A stretch of 64,000 nucleotides of DNA from Dolomedes plantarius. Its lineage: Eukaryota > Arthropoda > Arachnida > Araneae > Dolomedidae. The notes beneath the pieces are model-generated. The model ran no database searches. It was not told the DNA's origin and saw only the letters and a program-made list of their open reading frames with translations. The translations under genes and the position numbers were made by a program. Below are positions 23,871 to 33,930 of this stretch, in pieces. The stretch covers positions 67,539,568 through 67,603,567 of the forward strand of contig OU015503.1 of NCBI GenBank assembly GCA_907164885.2, given 5' to 3'. Each line of letters begins with the position of its first letter. Within the stretch, counting starts at the first letter, position 1.

Positions 23871-24329
23871 CTGTCATAATGCAACTCTGTAGTTTAATTT
23901 ACGGCCCCCATCTCTCGATGAAAAGAAAAGTATTTCTTTTTAAACAAATTGTACTCTGCCCATTGCACTTTTCTCTAATCCTGTATGGTTCTCTGCTGCT
24001 TAGACCCATAAAGATAAACTGGGAGCTGTCCAGACTCACAGACGCATTTGCAGAGCATTCCGTTACCTCTTCAACAATACTATCAGAAGAGACTTCGGTA
24101 TTTTATCTTTCTCACAGGAGGGGCATAAAATTTCTAAACATAATTATAATGATATTCCAAATCTTCGTAATAAGATAATTGCTGAATTCTTCGACTACGA
24201 CTATACCTTGGTGGTAACTGTGACCACTCTAGGGCGTGCTTCCTTAGGAGCTAACATTAATTCGCTATCGTGAATTCTTTAATTCTTTTCCACCTTACTT
24301 TCTGTATTTATCGCTTTTCTCTAGTGCTC

Positions 24330-24840
24330 CCATTGCACAACGCCAACGTGCTGGCTTGGTGACAAGCAAGTCGTGGGTTCGTACCCCAACGGAGTCGCTT
24401 ATTTTTTTCCAATTTTCCCCTCTTGATATTTTTAGCTTCCCCATGGAACTTTACAATTATCTCAATACGAATTTTTTAATATTAAAATCACGTCTTACTT
24501 AAGTGCGTTTTTATTTTTTGACATCTTGTTTTCTGCTACGGGCCTATACTCTTATCTTAAAATATTAATACCTTGATAAATTAATTTTTCCCTTTTTTCC
24601 TCTTTCTTTGAAATTTTTAAATATTTATTTTTATTGCTTAATCTCTCAATTATTTTACTACCTGTCAATATTTAAAAATTATTTTTAAATTCTTAATTCC
24701 TCTTTTCTTTTTAACTTTTTCTTAACTTTAAATCTTAATTACTAAGCAGTTGTACCTTGAAATAATTATCTTGCTACAGCAGATAAAGTCGCCAAAACCC
24801 GAGAACTCCACTTCTAAAGATCGAATTACGTCTGAAAATT
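24330..24840 (+). repeat. tRNA-like head with T-rich body (SINE-like), copy B
   Basis: B box GGTTCGTACC at 24376-24385 sits in a near-complete T stem. A T-rich body follows, then cagataaagtcgcc and gaactcca at 24782-24820, in the same order as at 16070-16300. Confidence 0.4.
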
Positions 24841-25470
24841 GGTTTTCAATATTCGACATTTTCATCTCGTGACAGATCGTTACAATTAATAAGCAATCAC
24901 CTGAAGTAGTTCCAGCATTTGAGGCCTAGGTCTAGTTAAATTATTAATCACAACTTCCAGTGGAAAAGTTGTATAGTTATACGTTGTAAAGCAAAAACCG
25001 TAGCCGGAGAGAAATACTGGGCCAACGCTCTGGTATTCGAGTCTTCAGTACACCTCAATTATTTTAAACTTCAACAAACCTCCTTTACCAAAGTTTTGCG
25101 ATCTAAGTCCTGTGATACACTACGATAATGTCGCTAAGTCACTGTACAATAATTCAATCAATATATACTCATGGAAACATGTATTAGATCTTTATATGAA
25201 TGTCTAAATAAAGGTATTATTTGTGAAATTTATGTAGTTCAGTTTCGCGTTCGCTCGTAAACGAAAGTACATAGGTTTTTCTTCCGGTTCAGACTGATGA
25301 TAATCAACAGTTGCTAAAATGTTGATAATTTATAAACACCAGAAATTTGTTTCCGATAATGTAAAAAAAAATATAATTGATGATATAACGCATGATAGAG
25401 TGGATGGAAAACTGGTATTTTAATTTCGTTTTTGTAAATGAATAGAGAGATGACGATCCTTGAATCTATT
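24841..25470. other. No gene recognised
   Basis: It includes one dispersed-repeat copy at 25230-25345, related to 22310-22480. Otherwise it is featureless. Confidence 0.35.
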
Positions 25471-25895
25471 GTTTTCTCACTAACCAATCACCTTCTTTCC
25501 TCCTTCACCTAACTGCCAATAGAAATCCAGCTTACAGGCAGCCAAAGTCTTCATCAACCCAAGTGCTGACGGAACTGGCAACTGGCAACTGGATTGTGGA
25601 GAAGTGCCTGGGTAGAATTTTACCCACTCAACTGCTATTTTTGGTACAACTGGAGTGCCTTGTCTAGATAGATTTATCTCCAGTATCAAGGTGCGGGATT
25701 TCACTGGTAGCTATCATCAGTGAGACACGTAACAAGTTACGTGTTATTTAAAATCAGTGCTTAGTGAGAAAAGTTACAATTACATGAAGAAAATAAATTC
25801 GTAGTGAGAACAAATTATGAGCGTAATGGAGACGCTAACAAAAGGAGCTGAGTGCGAAAAGTCCCGCCCGCTCTGAGTTCAGAACGGGAGGGGGG
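25471..25895. other. Region 3' of the gag1 gene; no reverse transcriptase
   Basis: On the minus strand this is where an ORF2 would begin in a complete Jockey element. Only a 74-codon frame (25480-25704) is present. It has no endonuclease or reverse-transcriptase motif. A palindrome acgtaacttgttacgt lies at 25727-25742. Confidence 0.5.
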
Positions 25896-25900
25896 GGAGG

Positions 25901-25952
25901 GATAGCGACTAGAGCGAATCATCCTGTCCTGGGTTCGATCCCAGGTCAGAAC
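25901..25952 (+). repeat. tRNA-like (SINE head) sequence antisense to the end of gag1
   Basis: On the plus strand TAGCGACTAGAGCG resembles an A box. GGTTCGATCC at 25932-25941 is a perfect B box inside a perfect stem (CCTGGG/CCCAGG). The anticodon arm is not tRNA-like, so I call a SINE head. The last 13 codons of gag1 (SDLGSNPGQDDSL) are read antisense through it. Confidence 0.65.
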
Positions 25953-27915
25953 AGAAAAATTCGCAAGTGATTCTAACAATGTCAATTATTTTTAGTTGCA
26001 TTTCTCCCGGAGTACGGAGTACTTCGGCGATGTTTTTAAGTAGATTAAGGATATCCGAGATAGAGAAAATCTGTGTTATTTCTTTAATAATTTTGGCGAT
26101 TTCTGCGAAATCAGAGAGACCGCTGTTGATTTCGTTGTCAGGAATATTATTATTACTTTTAGCAGGCTGGGCGTTGTGTTTAGATATGGGTTTTTCAATA
26201 GTTATTTTCTTTTTAGGGGCATTCCTAACATATTGATTAATATTGGGGTCAGTGTGGGTATTGTAGTCACACGAAGCATTTTCCACTGGGCTAGCCGGGA
26301 TGTTAGTATTACTGGCAGAGTTATTACCCTTATTCCACGCCGAAACGGCGGGAATAGGAGCAGGAATAAAATTAGTGGCAGGTTTAGGGTTAGTTATAGT
26401 AGAATTTTTTGGATTAGATTTATTTGCTATGTATTTAGGGTGCCTTTCACAACCGGTGAAATTAGCTGTGTGGTTTCCCCCACAGTTAACACAACGAAAT
26501 TTAGAAGGGTTATCGCGAATGGGACAGAAGCGGGCCTGATGGTCACCGCTGCAGAGTAAACATTTGGTGGTTAATTTGCAGGTAGTGCTCGAATGTCCAA
26601 ACTTCTGACAGTTATAGCATTGAGCAAAACCTGAATTTACAAAGTTAGTGATTTTAATTTTGAGAAAATTAATGTGTGTAAGTTTATCTAGGTTGTCGTT
26701 ATTGGGAGAGGGTTTTAGTGAAGCCATAAAGAGTGGCAGAGTAGTGTTAGTTTTTTTATTAGTAAGAAAGGCTATTTTAATGGGGACTATGCCCAAGTTG
26801 GTCAAAGCTTCGTGGATATCGTTACGATCAGTGTTGGCAGGCAGTCCTCTAATAAGGATTTTCCTAGGTCTCTCAGACCTCGGATCAACCGTTCTTAGCG
26901 GAATGTTGTTTTCAGTTAAGTATTTAATAGTGTCTTTATATTTGTCAGTGTCGTTGAAAATTATGTGAATTAGGCTGCCGGCCATAACTGGCTCGGCGTC
27001 GGGATAAATAGTCTTGATGACTTGCATAGTAGTTTTGTAGCTGTTACCAGCCTCAAAATAAATGTGATGTTTTTTATAGTTAGCTACAGGGTCGGCAGCT
27101 TCCTGCGTCTCCATTATTTCACAATTTTGTTCTGTTAGGTCAGCATTATCTGAACAGGTAGCCGCGATTTTATTTCTCGAGACCGGAGTTTCCTCTTCGT
27201 CTCGAGAACGTTTAACGTTGGTTTTAGTTATGACATTTACACTATCATCATTAATGATAAAAGCTATGTTGTGGCTGTTTAAGGAATCGTTAATACTATC
27301 GGTGAAGTTTTTAACATATAGAGAAAATAACTTGTTTTTAAGGAATTCGTTAATATCCCTAACACTATTGTTAAACACTGATTTTAAATAAATAAAGGCA
27401 GGTCTCACCCAAAAGATATCATCAAAAGTGGCGTTGGCAACAGTCTTTGGCAAATGTCTGGTGAATTTCTTCACTGTATTGAAGTATGGCCATGATTCAT
27501 CGTAATTTCTTTCAAAAGTGTCCTTGATTGCAGTGGCAAGGGAGTGGAGGTTTTCTCGGTCGCTTACTTCATCAGCTACAATGGGATCGCCGTTTCTTTT
27601 CCATGTTTGAAGTTTCTCTTCAATATGTATTGCAGTCAAGTACGGGTCATCGGGATTAGGTAGCTCATCATATGGATTAGGAGGCAATTCCTTTTTGGTC
27701 TGTGCAGTCATGTTGGCCCCACGTGGCCTGTTGTTTCTTTTCTTTCGAGTAGCACTCGGAGTGTTGCTTGACGGCGATTTCAAGAAGTCAAACTTCCTAT
27801 CCGGGGAGTTGGTGCGCTGGCTCGCGCAGTCGTCAGAGTCTAATTCAGGAATGCGAAAAAATCGGCCAGCAGGGCTTACGCCCGACGGTCCAGCTACATC
27901 TGCCTGGTCATTCAT
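25909..27915 (-). CDS. Jockey-type ORF1 (gag) protein, intact, 668 aa
   Basis: This encodes the nucleic-acid-binding ORF1 protein of a Jockey-clade non-LTR retrotransposon. In that family the protein packages the element RNA and carries it to the nucleus. I take the ATG at 27915; the frame opens two codons earlier at a TTG. The N-terminal 200 residues are Ser/Asn/Lys-rich with a basic patch (ATRKKRNNRPRGANM). A folded pre-C2HC domain follows, with PRSERPRKILIRGLPANTDR near residue 350 and NLGIVPIKIAFL. Three zinc knuckles come next: CYNCQKFGHSSTTC (about 433-446), CLLCSGDHQARFC and CVNCGGNHTANFTGC. A C-terminal helical segment contains SISDILNLLKNIAEVL. There is no internal stop. No ORF2 follows. 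The last 13 residues come from an antisense tRNA-like SINE head and are absent from the neighbouring gag2. Confidence 0.9.
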   Translation of the reverse strand: MNDQADVAGPSGVSPAGRFFRIPELDSDDCASQRTNSPDRKFDFLKSPSSNTPSATRKKRNNRPRGANMTAQTKKELPPNPYDELPNPDDPYLTAIHIEEKLQTWKRNGDPIVADEVSDRENLHSLATAIKDTFERNYDESWPYFNTVKKFTRHLPKTVANATFDDIFWVRPAFIYLKSVFNNSVRDINEFLKNKLFSLYVKNFTDSINDSLNSHNIAFIINDDSVNVITKTNVKRSRDEEETPVSRNKIAATCSDNADLTEQNCEIMETQEAADPVANYKKHHIYFEAGNSYKTTMQVIKTIYPDAEPVMAGSLIHIIFNDTDKYKDTIKYLTENNIPLRTVDPRSERPRKILIRGLPANTDRNDIHEALTNLGIVPIKIAFLTNKKTNTTLPLFMASLKPSPNNDNLDKLTHINFLKIKITNFVNSGFAQCYNCQKFGHSSTTCKLTTKCLLCSGDHQARFCPIRDNPSKFRCVNCGGNHTANFTGCERHPKYIANKSNPKNSTITNPKPATNFIPAPIPAVSAWNKGNNSASNTNIPASPVENASCDYNTHTDPNINQYVRNAPKKKITIEKPISKHNAQPAKSNNNIPDNEINSGLSDFAEIAKIIKEITQIFSISDILNLLKNIAEVLRTPGEMQLKIIDIVRITCEFFCSDLGSNPGQDDSL

Positions 27916-28030
27916 GTACAAGCTAAAAGCCCTACAGAACCACCCGACAAGACGTACCCGAAAACGTACGAGCAGTAAAGCTTGTGGCAGTAGAGCTGCA
28001 GCACGCGGAAAACCACGTGTGTACCGGCGC

Positions 28031-28125
28031 TAGGCTTAGCGGAGCAGTAAGAGCGCACGTCTGAACACCTCAGTGTCCAGCGGCTGAATCTCGCCTCTCC
28101 CCGTAAGGGACGATTTTTGGAGCAC
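28031..28125 (-). promoter_or_regulatory. Conserved 5' UTR of the gag1 element
   Basis: The minus-strand text gattcagccgctgg...acactgaggtgttcagacg...gctccgctaagcct matches the region upstream of gag2 (30332-30438), although the proteins have diverged. Jockey elements carry an internal promoter in the 5' UTR (family knowledge). The shared block is therefore the likely promoter and 5' end of the element. Confidence 0.6.
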
Positions 28126-28275
28126 CTGAGCCGAGGGCTGTATCTCCAGTAATACATTAAGGTCGTGATCAATACAGTGCTCTTGGGATAAAAATCGTAG
28201 TAAAAAGAAATTACTTAAATGCCTAATCTAGCATGAGAAGATAAAAATAGTGTGGAGAACATCCGCGCCATGGGA

Positions 28276-30223
28276 TTATCCCGTGGCCGGAAGAAAGAAG
28301 TCCATGACTATTTTACACGCGGAGAGAACTTTCGATATGTCCATCGGCGGTTCTCTCAAAATCGCAGCAACATTTTGGAGCATATTAGTTATATCGGATA
28401 TTGAGTACTGTTCAAAAATTTCCCTGAACGTTTTTATGAGTCCCACGAAGTCGGAGAGATCGTTGTTGTTTTTGCTAGTGTTGGGATTTATATTGGGACA
28501 AGTTTGTTGGGGTTTAGAGTACTTAGAGATTGGTTTTTCTAACTGTATTTTAGTTTTAGGTGTGGGTCTGGCCCTAGTATTGATTTTCGGGTTTTCGTTT
28601 TGATTGCTAACCTCTGGGGGGGGGAGTATTTACAACGGTGGGTTCACTAATGTTTTGGTTTTCGCTGACCCTATCCGCCCAGGCCGAGACCTTGGGAACA
28701 GGGGCAGGAATGAAATCCTGGGTTGGGGCATTCGAGAATTTGTGTGTTTGGTTTTTTCTATTGGGTTTTAATTTAAGCATGGATGGGTGTCTAGCACATT
28801 TGGTGTAGTTAGATGTGTGATTTCCTCCGCAATTTGCGCATTTGAATTTCTCAGGTTGCCCTTTAAGAGGACAGAGCCTGGCCTGATGTTTTTCGCTACA
28901 TAGAAGACATTTGGTGGTGAGATTGCAAGTGTTGCTCGAGTGCCCAAACTGCTGACAGTTATAGCACTGAGCAACACCTGTGTTTTTGAAGGGGGATATG
29001 CTAATTTTAAGATAATTAATTTTAGTTAGTTTATTTAAGTTTTCGAGGTTAGGGGTAGGTTTGATACATATTAAAAAGAGCGGAAGGGTGGTATTAGTTC
29101 TCTTGTTTGTAAGTTGAGCGATTTTCGCTGGCACGATGCCAATACTAGCGAAAGCGTCAGCGATGTCTTGCCTGTCAGTGTATGAGGGGAGTCCCCGAAT
29201 AATGAATTTTCTCGGTCTCTCCGACCGCGGGTCAACCGTCCTGTACGGGATAGAATTTTCCGTGAGAAATTTCTGAACGTTTAGGTAAGTGCAACTGTCG
29301 TGCAAAAGAATGCGTATGAGTGAACCTGTCAATACAGGTTCCGCATTAGGAGCAATACTTAAAATTTGATCGAGATAACTCTTATAATTATTGCCAGCCT
29401 CGTAAAAAATATGGTAATTGGTACTGATGACAGGAGCGGCAGTCTCTTGCGTTTCCATGTCATCCGTATCCTCTCCTACGTTTTGAACATTAACACTAAC
29501 ATCTATACTATTACTAGCACTAGTGGCGGGCTGGTCCTGATCGCGAGCAATAAGTTTGCTTCGAGAGTCCGAGGGTAAACCCTCTTCATCTCTCGGCCGT
29601 TTCTTACATTGAAAAATGGGAGATCCTTCCTCATTTAATTTACATTCCATGTTAACATTACTAAGTTTAGCATTAACACTATCCATATTACTTTTTAAGA
29701 AGTCATAAAAAGTCAAAAAGAAAAAGTGAAGTTTACGGAAGGTCTGAATATCCTGGGGTTTCCCTGGGAGCACTGTATCTAAAAGATCATCAAAAATATC
29801 AATTACCTCGGTACGATCTTCGGTAGCACTCAGAAGATAGTCAATATAGTCCTTGATAATCCGTGAGAGGTAGCTTTCAGCATGTAGGTAACTGTCGACT
29901 TGGTCTCGTGCTGTTTCCGCCTTTTCCAATAGTGATTGTGATGGGGTCTCCCGTCGCTTGGTGGCGGCAATTTTCTTTTTTTGGCCTTTAGAAAGTTTCT
30001 TTGGCCCGTTGGTTAATCCATGCTTTGCGTCACGTGCTTTCTGTAGTAGGATATCTTCATGTGCTGACTGTGTTGGAGAGTCAATCTTGAAATCTTTCCT
30101 GGTACGTAGATCCTTCATCACTTCCATCTCTGAATCCATGTCGGAGTCCGAGTCCGATATGTTGTACCGGTTGCCGACCGTCATCTTGCCCGGCTGACCG
30201 GCTACATTCCCCCGATCACCCAT
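28276..30223 (-). pseudogene. Second Jockey-type ORF1 (gag), frameshifted at a C9 run
   Basis: From the ATG at 30223 an open frame runs to 28607 (about 538 aa). It is a paralogue of gag1. It has a basic patch, a pre-C2HC domain (PRSERPRKFIIRGLPSYTDR, then SIGIVPAKIAQL) and the knuckles CYNCQQFGHSSNTC (about 420-433), CLLCSEKHQARLC and CANCGGNHTSNYTKC. The frame then ends early as NTPPPRG. This happens because the minus strand has nine C at 28616-28624, where eight would keep the frame. In the shifted frame the text continues for about 110 codons to a TAA at 28276-28278. It includes KIQLEKPISKYSKPQ and YSISDITNMLQNVAAIL, which match the gag1 C-terminus. I infer a one-base expansion, sequencing error or frameshifting site. 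No ORF2 follows. Confidence 0.85.
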
Positions 30224-30331
30224 GAGCAAGCTCTCGCCCCTCAGACTAATCGAGTAAAACGTACCCGGCGAACGCAGAGCAGAAACGTTGGCTAGTTAGC
30301 AAGGCAGGTGCACGTGTAAACACGTGCGTCG

Positions 30332-30460
30332 CAAGGCTTAGCGGAGCGTAGTCAAACACGTCTGTACACCTCGGTGTCCAGACTCGTTCTTCTCTCTCTC
30401 TGAGCCTCTTCTGCTCGGTCTTCTTCAGCGGCTGAATCGAAATGAAATGTGAGAATTTTA
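30332..30460 (-). promoter_or_regulatory. Conserved 5' UTR of the gag2 element
   Basis: It contains gattcagccgctg, then a Glu/Arg-like purine tract, then tctggacaccgaggtgtacagacg and gctccgctaagcct. The first and last blocks match the gag1 element at 28031-28090. A palindromic cacgtgtaaacacgtg lies at 30311-30326. Confidence 0.6.
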
Positions 30461-30469
30461 CCCCCAACT

Positions 30470-31100
30470 TCTAGAAGCTGCTTCACTTTGATGAAGCAAT
30501 CTGAAGGATTCTGGAGCCGACCAATCAGCTCACTCCAGTTTCACATATCGACAAACTCTCGCTCCATAGGACAACTAAATTAACTGAGTTGCCTAGGCCA
30601 ACGCCTTCAAACTCAGATTTTTCTTGGTAGTATCATCGAAGAGCTGGAAATGTTCAGGAGTGAGTAAAAGTTCGTTTTTGACATCAAAGTTCATGAAAAT
30701 GCTTCTCAAAAAAGGGAAGCAGAGAGATTTCTGGTCAGTAGATTGGAGGGTGAAAAATGGGCAGTTTTGATTGGTTGTCTTCTGGATCTTCGAGATGATT
30801 TGCTGATGGGGGTTGAGTCAATGGCTGTCTGTAAGCTGGATTTCAATTGGGAAGAGTAGAGAGAATAGAGTATAGTGATTGGATAGAGAGATAAGGTTTG
30901 GAATCCGTGAGTTCTATTACTACAAAAATGAGCAAAGCCAAAAGGATTTGCTCTGAGACAGATAATTAAGTTAATAGAAAGTTTAAGGATAGGAAATAGA
31001 TATTTATTTTATTTTATAAAATTTTATAGTTGTTTTTTGCCTTGGCAAGCCAAGTATTGTTTTTATATTTTTTATAATTTTATTTAAATGACGAGGACAA
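30470..31100 (-). other. 3' UTR-like region between truncated ORF2 and gag2 element
   Basis: No frame is present. On the minus strand it follows the end of a Jockey ORF2 and precedes the gag2 5' UTR. It probably contains the 3' UTR of the truncated element. The exact junction cannot be seen. Confidence 0.4.
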
Positions 31101-31108
31101 ACAAAAAA

Positions 31109-31486
31109 TTAAGACGGAAGACTCAGGATGGCTCGATGCCTTTTCCTGTTAGTGGGGTCAGCGTGATCATAGTTTGCAAGATTAGAAAGGAGTTCACTGT
31201 CAATTGAATTGTGAAAGTTTATAGCTTGATTTTTGAGGTAATTTCGAATAGTAGGGATATTCAATTCCCTGTAAATACAAGTATTTCTGAAATACCAGTC
31301 CGCATTAACGATTTGTCGAATGGTACTGCTCTGAGCAGATGCGAGTTTTTTAATATGGGTGTCTGCACAATATGACCACGCTGGCCCTCCATAAGTTAAG
31401 ATAGGACGAAGATAGGAGTTGTAAATGAGCATTTTATTGACTAAGCTTAATTTGCTGTTCCGAGAACTCTCGCTCTCCGATGTCAT
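31109..31486 (-). pseudogene. Jockey ORF2 C-terminal fragment (5'-truncated)
   Basis: The 125-codon frame reads LVNKMLIYNSYLRPILTYGG, then PAWSYCADTHIKKLASAQSS, then TIRQIVNADWYFRNTCIYRE and LNIPTIRNYLKNQAINFHNS. This is the segment that follows the reverse-transcriptase domain in Jockey-clade ORF2. Endonuclease and polymerase domains are missing, as in a 5'-truncated LINE copy. It lies 5' of gag2 on the same strand. A related fragment occurs at 47.9-48.3 kb. Confidence 0.8.
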
Positions 31487-31645
31487 AACCAGAAATATCT
31501 GCGTTAGAAGGCGAAGCTTAGGAAACGCAGCTCATCACATTTTCCCTATGGTCCAGGTAAGATCTTGGAAAAAAAAACCCGTCGATATATATATTCAGAA
31601 TCTCTCTGAGTATGGTAGCAGAGCAGTCAGCTGGTAATTATCTAA

Positions 31646-31797
31646 GAGCTACGGTCAACTTTTTCTACTTGAGGGTTAATTTGATGGGGACCTACTGCTT
31701 CAAGTCAAATGGCTACAAGCATCCATGCCAAGAGTGGGACTCGAACCCACAGACAGGTACCGAATGCCAGCGCCCTAGCCAAAAGGCCATCGAGCTG
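31646..31797 (-). repeat. tRNA-derived SINE, copy 2
   Basis: B box on the minus strand (GGTTCGAGTCCCACTC) with the same body as 2750-2912; here the A box is altered (TTTGGCTAGGG). The plus-strand frame across it is the usual spurious SINE translation. Confidence 0.75.
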
Positions 31798-31799
31798 TA

Positions 31800-33270
31800 A
31801 ATTGTAGCGATATCATTAATAGAAACATATTTCCTAATATTTCAGCTCAAATACTGAATTCCTTCAAATATGTTACAAATATGCGTAGCTATTGATGCGT
31901 CTATAATTAGAGTTGAAAAAATTAAAATCTCGGAATTTTAGTGAGACATATTTATTTTTTGGGTTTAAATGTAGTTTATAGTTCACAATAAGCGTGTTAT
32001 CTCAATTGTATATTCTTTGGAGCATTAGTCGACATCGCAGATCAATTCCCATCTTAAGCAAAATGGAATTAATCTCTCGGAAGTTTTCTTATGAAAAATT
32101 AACAAACGCATATTATTTTACTTCTCCGTTTTGCCCTTTAAGATAGGCATTAAACAAATAGATTTAATTTTTCAATTTTTTAATTTTTCAATTTTATATT
32201 TTTTCCATGATTCAGGTATTACAGAGCATTAAATCTCTGATGTCTATCGCCAGAAAATTAAAGTTATTTGTGAAAACAAAAATGAATCGCAATGAAAAAA
32301 ATTGAAACACAGGGGCATTTCATTTAGATTTATTTTCCAATCCTGAAAGTATTAATTAAAATCATGCATTTCTTATTTTGTGAAAAGAAAAATAACAAGT
32401 GAAATTTTACCATAGCTAAACATGGGAATTGAAGACCAGTAAGATTTACCGATCTACTTGCGGTTTTATGCTGCTAATCCTCTGCTCTAAAACTGGCTAG
32501 ATTTACCTCGTCTGTATTTTTTTTTGTTTTGCTTTATTAAACATCACCCACAGAACTCATTCTTACTAATAAAATTATTTTAGCAGTCAGAAACCATATT
32601 TTTGTAGCCATAAAATCCGTTTTATAAATATAGTAAACTGTCAACAAATCCAGCTTTGTCAACAATTCCAACAACAGAATTTAATTCCGAACTCACCGTC
32701 ATTTCGTTAAATTCTGAAGCCTTTTGAGCGAAAATTATTTTGCAAAATTTACAACTTGTACTTGATTGTTAACAACTCTTCTAAATTAAAAGCCTCTTAA
32801 GTGCTTAGTTATTTAAGGCTTAGTTTATGATGCAAATTGTATCGCAATTACTCTTAACTATAAGCTTAAGTTATCACGTGGGGCTTTAAATACTTGTAAT
32901 TAACGTGGCACGGAAAAGTTCTTTTAGCCGATGTAGATCAATCATCGTTCACAAGGCAACGGAAGACTTACGACAAGCAGACATTTACGCAGGACTGAGG
33001 AATAAGCGAATGATAATGCACTGTAATTTTTCTTCTGGTGTAGATTAAAGATATTTATGTTGATAATTTACATTTACCTGGAATCTTGTCTACCTAATAT
33101 TCACAAATTAGTTGATGAAATTGCCGCTGTAGGAAGATATTAGTGATTCAAGCATCACGTATGCGAACGGTGAATGTACTGTGACGTCGTAGTAATAGGA
33201 CAGGTAGCTTGAGATCCCAGTGTAAAATCAATGTTTCCGAGATATTAATTTACAATATCCATTTATTTAC
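31800..33270. other. AT-rich stretch without a gene
   Basis: A diverged copy of the 22310/25230 dispersed repeat lies around 32780-33090. Nothing coding is visible. Confidence 0.4.
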
Positions 33271-33285
33271 AAGAACAATTCATGT

Positions 33286-33303
33286 TGTTGTTGTTGTTGT
33301 TAC
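33286..33303. repeat. (TTG)n microsatellite
   Basis: Six TTG units, directly at the 3' side (minus strand) of the LINE fragment that follows. Such simple tails are common at LINE 3' ends. Confidence 0.85.
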
Positions 33304-33309
33304 TAATCC

Positions 33310-33835
33310 TATCTGATTTAGCCGATAGGCTAGACCAGATCCATGAGAGCAAAAACATTTAAAAATTCCAAGACAAGGAGGGGACTCCTTGTCTTGGAAT
33401 TTTTAAATCCTCCTTTGTGTCAAATCCTCTTTTTCAAGTCCCAAGCAAGAAAGAAGATGGTCAGAGGTGGAATGATTGATGTTACATTTTCCACAAATGG
33501 GGAAGATCTTATCATCTTGATCAAATTTAAGGCACTTAAGGTGACAACTTTGGAGTTTTGACAAATCAGTCTGCGGAACACGATTGCCCACAAAAGCCAT
33601 AACTCCTCCCCGCTGTCTGCCATAATACCAGTCATGTGCTAGAGGTGATGGCAGCTAACTCTTGAGCAGATCTCAAAAAAAGTTAAAGTGTTAGAGGTCA
33701 ACTCCACTGTAACTCCCTCCTTAGCCAGGGCATCAGCCGCTTCGTTGCCGCTGTGACCAATATGCGATGGGGTCCCCTGCAAACGGATATCATGGTATAT
33801 GGAGAGCTGGTCTGACTATGCTGCAAGAACAATTT
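33310..33835 (-). pseudogene. I/Jockey-type LINE 3' fragment: RNase H end and C-terminal zinc motif
   Basis: Minus-strand translation from about 33800 gives LQGTPSHIGHSGNEAADALA, the C-terminal part of the RNase H domain carried by I-type LINEs (the HSGNEAAD-A motif). After stops and frame changes, 33600-33403 reads VGNRVPQTDLSKLQSCHLKC then CGKCNINHSTSDHLLSC, the Cys/His motif near the protein end. Everything upstream (endonuclease, reverse transcriptase) is missing, as in a 5'-truncated insertion. Confidence 0.7.
33358..33408. repeat. Perfect hairpin inside the LINE tail
   Basis: TTAAAAATTCCAAGACAAGG is repeated as its exact reverse complement after a 7-8 base loop. Confidence 0.9.
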
Positions 33836-33849
33836 ATATACAGACCGGG

Positions 33850-33930
33850 AAGTACACGGTGATCGCACAGATGGTGTACAGATGGTGATCGCACAGATGG
33901 TGTACAGATGGTGATCGTACGGTCGTACGT
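33850..33930 (+). repeat. Tandem repeat of cacagatggtgta(c)
   Basis: The unit (gatcgcacagatggtgtaca)-(gatggt) occurs about two and a half times. Confidence 0.75.

Larger units (their letters stand above)
22508..24260 (+). pseudogene. Decayed Jockey-like LINE ORF2 C-terminus, split by a Helitron
   Basis: A first fragment at 22511-22640 translates as VFVGVTLDSKFIWNYHITNT, the conserved block after the reverse-transcriptase palm in Jockey-type ORF2. The Helitron at 22647-23333 interrupts. After a stretch of unrecognised text, 23879-24220 gives SMKRKVFLFKQIV and, after frame changes, RRDFGILSFSQEGHKISKH and NDIPNLRNKIIAEFFDY. This is the usual C-terminal end of Jockey-type ORF2. Several frameshifts mean the copy is dead. 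It is on the opposite strand from the gag genes at 25.9-30.2 kb and is a different family. Confidence 0.65.

Noticed and set aside
25967..30197. Several plus-strand frames of 70-127 codons opposite the gag genes
   Set aside because: They are antisense shadows of the gag genes; the minus-strand frames carry the zinc knuckles and the similarity between copies.
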